This document shows positions 47,884 through 58,027 of a DNA stretch of 64,000 nucleotides, piece by piece. The position numbers and the translations under genes are program-made. A model generated the notes under the pieces. That model was not told the DNA's origin, did no database searches, and saw nothing but the letters and a program-made list of their open reading frames with translations. This stretch comes from Carallia brachiata (Eukaryota; Streptophyta; Magnoliopsida; Malpighiales; Rhizophoraceae). The first letter of the stretch is position 1, and each line of letters begins with the position of its first letter. The stretch covers positions 314,705 to 378,704 of the forward strand of contig JADCRB010000003.1 in the NCBI GenBank assembly GCA_021464245.1, read 5' to 3'.

Positions 47884-49482
47884 ATGGAGGACGTGAATCT
47901 TGTTGAGAAAGTTTTGATTAAAGCAGAGAACCCAACAAGCGGCAGGCGCATTTTCTTATCAAATATAGACCTGTCCCTTGTTGTTTATCAAGAATCTGTC
48001 TCATTTTTTGATCCGCCGAATATAAGCTTCAGCGAAGCTTTTGATAGCCTCTGCCTTGCACTCCGCAACATGCTTGTGCCTTATGACTTTTTGGCCGGGC
48101 GGCTCGTTCCTGCATTGGGAGGAGATCATCGTTTCGAGATCGATTGCAATGGTGCTGGTTTTGTGGCTGCTGCAGGCAGAACGGAGTCCCCTTTGAGTCA
48201 ACTTGGTGACCTGTTGGCACCCAAACCAGAGTTCAAGCAATTGGTTGCACTTTTGTACGAAGAGGATGAAGAGAAAATGGAACTCAAAGACATGCCCCTT
48301 TGTCATCTACAGGTTTTTTTTCTTTTTGCAGCTATTTGGCTCTATGAGATTCAAGTGCCCAACATGACAAAAAAAAAAAAACATAAACAGAATAAGAAGA
48401 GTCATAACACTCAATTGAATTATGCAATTAAACGATTATTATTTGTAACAAAAAAATGATAAAATTAACGTATTTTATATTAATTTATTATTGCAAATAA
48501 TAATATTTTGGTTGCACAATTTAATCGGTTGATTGCATTGTAGTTCTTCCCAATCTGTTTTTATTTGGACTCATATGACAAATATTTTTTATTGTAGTTA
48601 ACGCAATTTGGTTGTGGAAGCTTAGCATTAACCTCCAGGTACAACCATTGCATCCTAGACGGAATTGCAGTCCGGGAGTTTGATGCAAATTTGGCTGCCT
48701 TAACTCGCCAAGCTGGACTCGTGGTCGTGCCAAATGCTAATCGGACAATGTTCAAAGCTAGGAACCCGCCAAGCATCAACTTCCCACATTATGAGTACTC
48801 AAAAGCTTGTGAAACAGACAACATATTTACACTTAGCGGAAGAAGCGGTGTCGTTTCCATTAACCCGATACCACATAATAAGACTCACTTGATCTATATG
48901 TCTCCCCAGCACATTGCCAGTTTGAAGAAGGCAGCACTTGAGGATGGGAAATTGAAAAAATGCACCAGCTTCCAAGTAGTGGCTGCTAAGATATGGAAGG
49001 CAAGGAGCATTGCAGCAAAAATGGAGGATGAGATAATTAGCACAATGTTGTTTCCAGTGGATGTTCGAAAAATTATTGTGCCACCCCTCCCGATTGGGTT
49101 TGCTGGCAATGCATTGGTTCCAGGCTATGCGCGAGCAGCAGTGGGGGAACTTAAGAATGCAGAAGGATCTTATATTGTGAGAAAGGTTCAGGAAGGAGTA
49201 GAAAGGTTAGATGATGAGTATGTGAGGTCTGGAATAGACTGGTTAGAGGTTCACAAAGGGTTGCCTTGCTCGGAAAATAGCTTTTCGGTGGTGGCTTGGC
49301 TTAGATTGGGACTGGAAGAAGATGTGTTTTCGTGGGGGAAGGTCAAGTGTGCTTGTCCTGTCGTAGTAAAGCCTGGTTTGGTCTTTCTGTTGCCAGGGCC
49401 TGAACAAGAGGGAGGCCTCAATATTTGCCTGGAATTGCCTCATGATCAGATGCTTGAATTTAGCAGATTACTAATGGAATAA
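47884..49482 (+). CDS. BAHD acyltransferase (437 aa)
   Basis: Exons 47884-48312 and 48598-49482 join at a phase-0 GT-AG intron to give 438 codons, a typical BAHD length. BAHD enzymes are cytosolic and move acyl groups from acyl-CoA to alcohols or amines in specialised and cuticle/suberin metabolism. The catalytic HxxxD motif is present as HCILD (160-164, followed by G). The second family motif, normally DFGWG, is degenerate here: DVFSWG at 385-390, which keeps only the final WG. One intron after the first third is the common gene layout. The N-terminal part (LSNIDLSLVVYQESVSFF, then FLAGRL) fits the clade of hydroxycinnamoyl/fatty-alcohol-type enzymes, but I cannot name the substrate. A TATA box sits 72 bp upstream. 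The gene appears intact. Confidence 0.9.
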
Positions 49483-50935
49483 ACAAGCTGCATAGAGCAG
49501 TTTTGGTGACATGCAAACCAGCAGGATTTAATCACTTTTATTTAAAATTCCTTTTGGCTGTGATGTGCTTAGTATATCAGTTTTCAACATTCATTTCTAC
49601 ACCTCAACACAGTCAAGGAAATTCTCTTCCCTTTTCAGAGAATTCTAAGGGCAAGATACTGTGATTTTGGAACTGAAAGTAAAATTAGTTATAAATTTTT
49701 ATGAATTTTTTTTAATATTTTTTATTTTTTTAATTTCAGTCTATTACAATTAAATCATTCTATTAATAAATTTGTGATTATTTCAATTAGGTCAATGTAT
49801 AATATTAAACTATATGAATAAATTCTATTTACAGAAGACTTTGCTTACAATGAATTTGAAAACTTAAGACCGCAACGAAGAAATAAAAAAAATTTAAAAC
49901 ACAACTATAAAAATTTATAAAAATTTAAAATTAATTTTTCTTTTATCCCAACCAAAAACTATTCCATTTTCCGGCTCTATTAAGAAACACTTCTAAGCCC
50001 ATTCAATGAACCACTTGAGTTGAAGGTAACAGAGATACCGCCAATTAAATTTTCTTTCAATTATTCATGAAATTAAAAAAAAAAAAAAGAATTTCCTATT
50101 GGCGACAATTGATGACAGAGAAAAATAATAAAACTTCGAAATTAAATTCAAGAACTCCCCTTCCCAACATGCCGTACGAATACATATCATCACATAGGAA
50201 ATAGGAATTGTACCCTTTTTGGACTGCTTGGACTTGAATATGACGCGAATTCTCGAAGCGGGTTGAGACATTCTAGCTGCGCACATTTTTTTCCACTAAT
50301 CTTTCAATAATGATTACAATGCAAGCTACAGGATTTTATCTTTTCTTATACTTTCTTCTCTGCAAGGTTCTGATTTTACTTGAGCGTGAATAAAAAAGGA
50401 ATACGGAAAATAAATTAAAATTTTTTTTATGTAATTAAGTGGTTGATTTATCCAACAAAATATTTAATTTTTACAATAAAAAAATTGATGAAAAAATATT
50501 TTTAAATTTTATTATAATAATTCAATATCTCATTACATAAATAAATTAACTGGTTGTACAAAAAAAATTTTTTTATCTTTTTTCTGTCCAGTAAACCCCC
50601 ATCCATTTAATTTTTTCCTTTTTCTTCCTTACCGTTAATCCAAACGGCAAAAGGGTTTTTTTTGTTTTTAATCAGTAAAATGAAAAATCAAAGTACTACC
50701 GTTAAAAAATATTGCACTCTATTTTCAGAATTTATTTGACGGATTTGGCAGAGCTATCCTGTACCTTTATATATTTTTTTTCCATAAAGGGCCTCTACTC
50801 TTAGGCCTATACATGAATATGGCCTGATAGATTCCCCAATTAAACTACAAAACGGCCCACGAAAGGAGATAAATTGGAATACCGTTTTGGACACTTCTCG
50901 AAGCCATTAGACAGGACTCTGACGTCTCTGCACAG
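49483..50935. other. Intergenic between the BAHD gene and the tandem duplication
   Basis: It holds the BAHD 3' UTR, then AT-rich DNA without coding frames. The last 150 bp before 50936 is the promoter of the first unknown-gene copy and includes the site II element at 50854. Confidence 0.5.
50854..50859 (+). promoter_or_regulatory. Site II element upstream of the duplicated unknown gene, copy 1
   Basis: GGCCCA (TGGGCC on the other strand) lies about 145 bp before the start codon at 51002. It is outside the duplicated unit, so copy 2 lacks it. Confidence 0.4.
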
Positions 50936-51001
50936 CAGAATTAAACAGCAGTCCACAGAACAGACACAGATGGATGGAGGAAGGCAGAGTAGTTTGTAGA
51001 G

Positions 51002-52202
51002 ATGACAGCGTCGCCCAGGACAGTGAAGCTGTGGTGCCCTTCAGTATCAAAGATGGTGGCGCTCGTGGCGCGGGACGAGCAGAGACTGGACTTGGGTTCG
51101 ATAGCCAGGGTGTTTGGGTTAGACCCATCAACCGTTAGGCTCAATGGTCACTTCATCAGCAGAGGGGCGGATCTTGTTTCCTCCTCGGTTACTTGGAGAT
51201 CGCTCCTCAACTTCTTCTCTGCTAGAGGCCTTTCTACTGGTAAACACGACCAGGACGCTCTTGTTGTCCACGGCAAGCTCTGCCAAGTTGGGACTAAGCG
51301 TATGTTATTTTTTCCCCTCCTTCTTCTTTATTTTTATTTCCCATGGTAAGTTTATTTGATTGGGAATTGCTGAAAAAAGAGGAAAGGTTAAGTTTCATAT
51401 TTACAACAGCAGAAAAATTAAGAAGACATAGAAAATAATTAAACAGTAAAAAGTTCTCTCTCAATGATATTTTTTTAAACAAAAATATTTAAAATTTAAA
51501 TTTAAATAACTCTAGCATTTAATTTAGTCTTAAAAAAATAAATTTTTTAGACTAAATTCGTTTTTATGATTATTACTTTTTTTTATTTCCTACTAGTGAG
51601 ACTCTGACGAGAATTGGGTATTGTCTTTTTTCCAGGAGCACGTGATCCTGAAGAAGGGGTGAGTATAATTCACAACAGAACTGAATCCGAAGGCGGTGGT
51701 CTTGATGGCAGAAGACTATGCCAAGACACCACCTTGCCTACAAATAAAAAGTTGAAGGAAAGCGAGCCGGGAGGTAAAAAGTAAATCAAACATTAAGTCT
51801 TCTTCCCAACACTTTTTTTTCCTTTTTAAGTGAGCATTGTGGCTCTTCACCCTTCAGGATTTGACGATATGTCTACGTGGAATGGTGTTGGCTTCAAGAG
51901 GAAAGAATTTCTGGAAGCTGTCCAATTGCCAAAGAAGTTCAAGAAAAACGACACCGTCTTAGGTACATTGCCTACATATTCTCTTTGCCTGTTCTTGCCC
52001 TTTCATTGGACTTCTATTACTGACGTTGGGAGATTAAATGGACAACTGGACTATTCATGCAGATTCTGAAGAACAAGGAAGCGACCAAATTAGCATTGTT
52101 GCAGGCAAGCAATTTAATTGCAATTACATGGGGGCTAATAATTTGAAACGGATGAGAGAAGATGAGGCAATTGTGGGGGTTCCTAGCAAAAGGATCAAAT
52201 GA
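51002..52202 (+). CDS. Unknown plant protein, copy 1 (226 aa)
   Basis: Four exons, 51002-51299, 51636-51773, 51858-51962 and 52063-52202, join in frame with GT-AG borders to 227 codons. The N-terminal part (residues 1-100, starting MTASPRTVKLW) is the best candidate for a folded domain. It is followed by a polar linker (ESEGGGLDGRR; TNKKLKESEPG) and a basic C terminus with LKRMRE and SKRIK, which could be nuclear localisation signals. I do not recognise the family. The start is the first ATG in frame; an ATG 47 bp upstream (50955) leads to a stop. Copy 1 keeps its native upstream region with a site II element. Copy 2 at 56804 differs at the N terminus and by a few residues (Pro to Ser, Lys to Arg near residues 173-180). 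Confidence 0.8.
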
Positions 52203-54492
52203 GAATTTCATTCGTTTGTATTTTCTTGTCATTTATGTAGGGAATGGGAAAATTTTTCCATTTTTGTATTTTGGATGGTTTCCTAACCTAACAGATTCCT
52301 ACGTTACAAATGTGCAAGCAATGAAATGTGTCGGTATATGATCTTCTGATACATTTTAGATTGATTTACTCGTAAAATCACGTTGGATGCGCCGTAAAAG
52401 CTGTCTTCTGGGCACTGAGGTCAAGTTCAACCGCTGAGAATGATAAAAAGCCTCCGTAATATTTGATAGCCTGTCCATTAATGTAGAAAGCCTAGCCCTA
52501 TCGCAGCAAGGAACAAGCTCCGCCCATGATTTAATTTCTTGTTGCAAATTCCTTGTGTTTGGAGAGAAGGACCCAAAAAAAAAAAAAAAAAGCTGATGAA
52601 AGAGAAAATAGCAGGTGAGAAATGTTTTCAGGGAAAGAAATGCTGGCGTGGCCATTGGAATCAGACATCACCGCTTAGCATTCAAGGGAAAGGTGGTCAA
52701 CAACGGTCCGTTAAAGAGTATTGAGACTCAATTTAGTAGTGTTAACAGTTGGATGGTCTCAAGATTGTGCTTAGCGGTGCTCAAACACTTGAGGGCTCTC
52801 ATTTGAACCGAAATGCTTCTACCCAATTAGATTACACCATTAGTGGTTACCCGGTCCTTAACCAAATTGAATCACACCGCCTTCTATGAAGTATAGACAC
52901 GAACTGTAAAACATACAAGCATGATATGGATAGTGACACACTAACTTAAAAATATTAAGATACAGATACAATTTGGACAACGACAATATAATATATGAAA
53001 AAATTAAATTATAAAATTAAATTTATACGTGAAAAAAATTGAATTTATAAAAATTGTACGTCATATATACATTTTGAGTAATTTTATAAATTTTATTCAT
53101 TTAAAAACATCTAAAAATATATTGTTATAGTTGTTATAGGTTTTATAAATTTTTCATTTAAAGAATATATGTAAGATTTTTTTTTTTTTTATAAAGTACA
53201 AATAAACATATGAGATTGGTAATTAATTTGATTTTTTTTGTGAAATTTAAAAATAAGTCGAAATCGATTGTTTTAAAAGTTATTTAACAATTGACAATTA
53301 AATTATAATTTTTTAATTTTTTTTTATTAAAATAATCATAAAAATATTAGCGTATCCATGACGTGTCAGATATTTTTACTCTCGTGTCTAAATTTTTTAA
53401 ATAAATTTTTTTTACAAATACTTCTAATTATATCCAACATGTCCACCGTATATCATATCAATATGTTTTCGATGCAGTACTTTTTATTTTCAAAGTGTCG
53501 TGCTTCCAAGCCGCCCTTAATTTGGATTACTGGACGACGACTACCGACAACCTCGCTGAAGTGGGACCCAATAGCAAATGGCAATCGTGGCATATCTTTG
53601 CTGCGGTCTTTGTTTTGGGCTTTTGTTTGGATTACTGGACAGTTGGACTTCATATTGGGCCTTTAGGCCGTTATTTCCAGATAAACTTTTTCCGTCCGCT
53701 TGATGAAATTTGTTTCAATAAACTCTTCCATTAAATGGGATTGTTTTTAGCAACCCCCCCCCCCCCCCAAAAAAAAGGGAATTGGTTTTTCTGATCTACG
53801 TACAACTCTGTTTCTTCTTTCTTTTTTTATTATTTTCTTTTTCCTTCTTTTCTTTCTTCTTTCTTTCGTAGAGGAAATCATAAATTGAAAGTGTGCAACT
53901 ACCTTCTTCGTTTCAAAGAAACAAATTTTAGTTGTACCGAAAAAGAAATTATTAGGGGTTCTAGATTTTTTTTTTCAAACAATTATTGGTTATTCTATAT
54001 TACAATTTGGTTAAAATAGACTTTGCACGCAATTTTCTCACATGATAAAATTTTTATTTTTGATTTCCTTTACCAATTGAAGATTGACTTTATAACTCAT
54101 AATTGCAATAATCTTCTTTTTATCTTTTGTAAGAGAATTTACAATCCTATATCTAACAATACAAAACCATTTTGTGACTCCTGCAGAAATTTAATTTGCA
54201 ATATGCGTGTACGCATATGTGTAGAATCACAACTTTTTATTGGATAAATCATTATAAATTTTTTTTAAAAAAAAAAAAAGAAAAGAAGAAGAAGAAGAAA
54301 TTTCGTAAGATATCATGTAAACAAGAAACAAGCTTTAATTGTCATCACAACTAGCAAATGTTTTAGAATTATTCTCAAAGCTCAGCCAATCGAGGTGTCA
54401 TATACACGAAGCTTATCCCTTTGAATTATTATGTAACTGATTATTAACGTACTTTTTTCCCCACTTTATCTTCAGATTTTGACTAATATATA
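52203..54492. other. Spacer inside unit 1
   Basis: A minus-strand frame (52356-52655), partly kept in copy 2, has no recognisable domain. A decayed MITE lies at about 52893-53485. A GC-richer piece (53485-53700) contains TTTGGATTACTGGAC twice (53519 and 53626). A poly-C/poly-A run lies at 53754-53776. Confidence 0.45.
52893..53485. mobile_element. Decayed MITE related to the 1.8-kb element, copy 1
   Basis: GACACG/CGTGTC-type motifs occur near both ends (TATAGACACGAA; ATGACGTGTCAGATATTT; CTCGTGTCTAA) around an AT-rich core. The layout resembles 1825-2405. Boundaries are approximate and no clean target duplication was found. Confidence 0.4.
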
Positions 54493-56395
54493 TTACTGAG
54501 GGCACTCTGGGGGAAGGATAGGAAATCTAGGCCTATCAAGGCAATAATCATAAGTCAGGTACTTGTTTCTCACATTCTCGTATGCCTTCTGCTGGTTGGG
54601 GTCAAGTTTCCAAAATTTCTCAGCATTCCACCAGTACCCAGAAGAATAACACGGCTGGATGGTGGAAATTTGTGCTGGGCAGCCACTAATGTCGAATCCC
54701 TGGAAATGAGCTTGGAATGGTGCATGGCTCCAATTAGTCTTTGTTTGGCCCCCATCTGTGGCCCAACTATCTCCGTCCCATAAGCTTGCCTCTATCTGCA
54801 TTGGCTGCGTTGGATAGCTGACCCCAATATCTGTATTGTTCTTGAACACTCTTATGGGAACATTGTCCACATAAAATCTGAAACCTCCACATAAATTTGA
54901 AGCAACAGAAACATATTTTTTGTCAGAAAATCTTGCTAGAGAGACCTATATATATATTCTTGAGAGAGTTAAACTCATATAAAAAGAAAAAAGATGGTGG
55001 AGTTTAACCAACAAAACTAGTGACTATTTGATTTAATACTAAGGTCGATTAGAGATATAGAAAGATGAACAAGTTACAAGCATAAAAGTGAGTGAGAGAG
55101 AGGGAGAGAATTCCATACACAATCTGATGTTGATTCCAGAGGATTTGTAAGTGTGGAAATCTGCAGTGGGGTCAAACCAGAGATGAATTCTTTGCTCTCT
55201 ATTTCCTCGTCCGTTTGCAAACACATTTGTTTGTAATGTGATTGGCTTCCCTTCTTTATTGCCCAGGAACTCAAAGTCAAGCTCGTCGTGATTGTTACCT
55301 TGTGAAGTTAGCTGCCAATGATTCCATTGAAAACAAGTCAAAACCCAGGCATTTTCTACCAATTAATGCAATATTTTTTTAAATAGTAAGTGCAAGATAC
55401 GTATATACTTACATAGAAAGCGGTGACAACTCCGGCAGAATCGTTTCCTGGTAGCTTTATGCTTAGATGAATGAATCCAGAGCCAAAGGTTTGCTTGGAT
55501 CCAAATCCAGCTCCTACAATTCATATTCAACTAATCACCGGGGTACTATGAAAAGAATTATGTGAAAGCACTAAACAAATAAAGAAAAATTGAATGATTC
55601 GAAAATCACAGTGGCCAATCAATGTCGTTGAGGATGTATTAGTCAATTACCTTATATTAGGCATTATAAAATTGTTGGCTTTTAATCAAGGAAAAATGTA
55701 CCTGTACTTGGTCTAGTTACATTTTCTCAAAAAAAAAAAAGAAGAAGAAGAAGAATCGGCTATAAGGAAGCCCTACAGTCCTATTTCAAGAGCGTGACCC
55801 CTTATTTCAAGGCATGAGTCGTACTCAAATCCTTAATCAATCTTATAAAATATTTGCATTATGTTTGACTTTTTCGTGCTTCCTTGTCATATGGCATATC
55901 GTATCTCATCTAAATTGTAAGTTCATTAAGAAATGTTTATTTCCATCTCCATCATAAATTTTAAATAAAACTGTTTATTAATTTTACTCATTTTTTATAT
56001 AAATATTACTTATTTATAATTTATATCATACAAATTTATTTTTTTTTTTTATTTCAAGTAAAACTGACTTATTATGAGATATAAAATTATAAGTAATTAT
56101 AGTAAAAAAAAGTAAGTGAATTAGAAATAGCATAAAATACAACAATGCTTTTAATCCTCATAAATTTTGTTTGTCAAAGCCAAAAAAGAAGGAATTAAGA
56201 GGAGAAGAAGAAATAACCAGAATATTTGTCCATGGAGAGCTGAGCTTCTCTCCCTTGATTAAGTAACAGAAAGTGATCATATCCCCAAGCAATATCATAG
56301 TTTTGATTGAAGCAAATATTGTCACCCATTTTATTACTAGCAAGCACCTTAACAAGCAGCAAGAATGCAATGAAACAACGCAGAGAAAAGCCCAT
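54493..56395 (-). pseudogene. Xyloglucan endotransglucosylase/hydrolase (XTH), copy 1, frameshifted
   Basis: Minus-strand exons 56395-56218, 55513-55413, 55311-55119 and 54877-54493 correspond one-to-one to the intact copy at 60410-62342. Exon 3 is 193 bp here against 194 bp in copy 2: one A is missing in the run after ...HTY (about 55146-55149). This shifts the frame, so the normal [10 protein letters not shown] is read as KSSGIN... and the remaining quarter of the enzyme is lost. Signal peptide, catalytic HDELDFEF and the C-terminal exon are otherwise preserved, so the damage is recent. Its upstream DNA is cut by the unit junction 369 bp before the ATG. A sequencing indel remains possible. 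Confidence 0.75.
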
Positions 56396-56803
56396 ATGGG
56401 GAACACTAAGACACTGCTAGCAGGCAACTACAAGAGCTACTAGCATTATATGTATGTGTATTTAAATCAAGGGCCAGCTTTAAGCTTCATAGGAACCATA
56501 CGAAAGAGCAAAAAGTGTGTGAATTATCAACAGTTATCGACTTTTCCTGACGCTAGTGACCTCTCCATGCTATTCTGATAACAAACCCCAATCATTATAC
56601 TTTTTTCTTGTGGGAAGCAACCTCCAGGGAAGATGACTACCATTTGAAGCATAATTTTCTGCTGACGATAATAATAATTAGCTGGCCAAAGGTCTTTGAT
56701 TTGCTTAATTTTGCTTGTCGTTAAACCATATGCAATTTTTTCTTTGGTCTATGAGGAGCTCCATNCAGAATTAAACAGCAGTCCACAGAACAGACACAGA
56801 TGG

Positions 56804-58027
56804 ATGGAGGAAGGCAGAGTAGTTTTGAGAACAGCGTCGCCCAGGACAGTGAAGCTGTGGTGCCCTTCAGTATCCAAGATGGTGGCGCTCGTGGCGCGGG
56901 ACGAGCAGAGACTGGACTTGGGTTCGATAGCCAGGGTGTTTGGGTTAGACCCATCAACCGTTAGGCTCAATGGTCACTTCATCAGCAGAGGGGCGGATCT
57001 TGTTTCCTCCTCGGTTACTTGGAGATCGCTCCTCAACTTCTTCTCTGCTAGAGGCCTTTCTACTGGTAAACACGACCAGGACGCTCTTGTTGTCCACGGC
57101 AAGCTCTGCCAAGTTGGAACTAAGCGTATGTTATTTTTTCCCCTCCTTCTTCTTTATTTTTTTTTCCCATGGTAAGTTTATTTGATTGGGAATTGCTGAA
57201 AAAATAGGAAAGGTTAAGTTTCATATTTACAACAGCAGAAAAATTAAGAAGACATAGAAAATAATTAAACAGTAAAAAGTTCTCTCTCAATGATATTTTT
57301 TTAAAAAAAATATTTAAAATTAAAATTTAAGTAATTCTAGCATTTAATTTAGTCTTAAAAAAATAAATTTTTTAGACTAAATTCATTTTTATGATTTTTT
57401 TTTTTTTAATTTCCTACTAGTGAGACTCTGACGAGAATTGGGTATTGTCTTTTTTCCAGGAGCACGTGATCCTGAAGAAGGGGTGAGTATAATTCACAAC
57501 AGAACTGAATCCGAAGGCGGTGGTCTTGATGGCAGAAGACTATGCCAAGACACCACCTTGCCTACAAATAAAAAGTTGAAGGAAAGCGAGCCGGGAGGTA
57601 AAAAGTAAATCAAACATTAAGTCTTCTTCCCAACACTTTTTTTTCCTTTTTAAGTGAGCATTGTGGTTCTTCACCCTTCAGGATTTGACGATATGTCTAC
57701 GTGGAATGGTGCTGGCTCTAAGAGGAAAGAATTTCTGGAAGCTGTCCAATTGTCAAAGAAGTTCAAGAGAAACGACACCGTCTTAGGTACATTGCCTAAA
57801 TATTCTCTTTGTCTGTTCTTGCCCTTTCATCGGACTTCCTATTACTGACGTTGGGAGATTAAATGGACAACTGGACTATTCATGCAGATTCTGAAGAACA
57901 AGGAAGCGACCAAATTAGCATTGTTGCAGGCAAGCAATTTAATTGCAATTACATGGGGGCTAATAATTTGAAACGGATGAGAGAAGATGAGGCAATTGTG
58001 GGGGTTCCTAGCAAAAGGATCAAATGA
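56804..58027 (+). CDS. Unknown plant protein, copy 2 (234 aa, altered N terminus)
   Basis: Exons 56804-57125, 57460-57597, 57682-57786 and 57888-58027 join in frame. Exons 2-4 have the same lengths as in copy 1. The ATG used by copy 1 is missing: TTTGTAGAGATGACAGCG (copy 1) reads TTTTGAGAACAGCG here. The same small change puts an upstream ATG (56804) in frame, so the predicted protein starts MEEGRVVLRTASPRT, about eight residues longer. Only about 40 bp upstream of this ATG belong to the original gene; beyond that is the junction N and DNA from upstream of XTH copy 1. The coding body is intact, but expression is doubtful. Confidence 0.65.

Larger units (their letters stand above)
50936..56764 (+). 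repeat. Tandem duplication, unit 1 (about 5.83 kb)
   Basis: It starts CAGAATTAAACAGCAG and ends GAGGAGCTCCAT; unit 2 starts and ends with the same words. The two units are nearly identical by eye over genes and most spacers. Differences are single bases and small indels, concentrated in the AT-rich part near 52.9-53.5 kb. A single N (56765) separates the units. Confidence 0.95.

Noticed and set aside
52356..52655. Minus-strand ORF, partly kept in both duplicated units (58182-58403 in copy 2)
   Set aside because: The units are too young for frame retention to mean much, the N-terminal halves are not in the same frame, and it lies in the 3' region of the unknown gene. No domain recognised.
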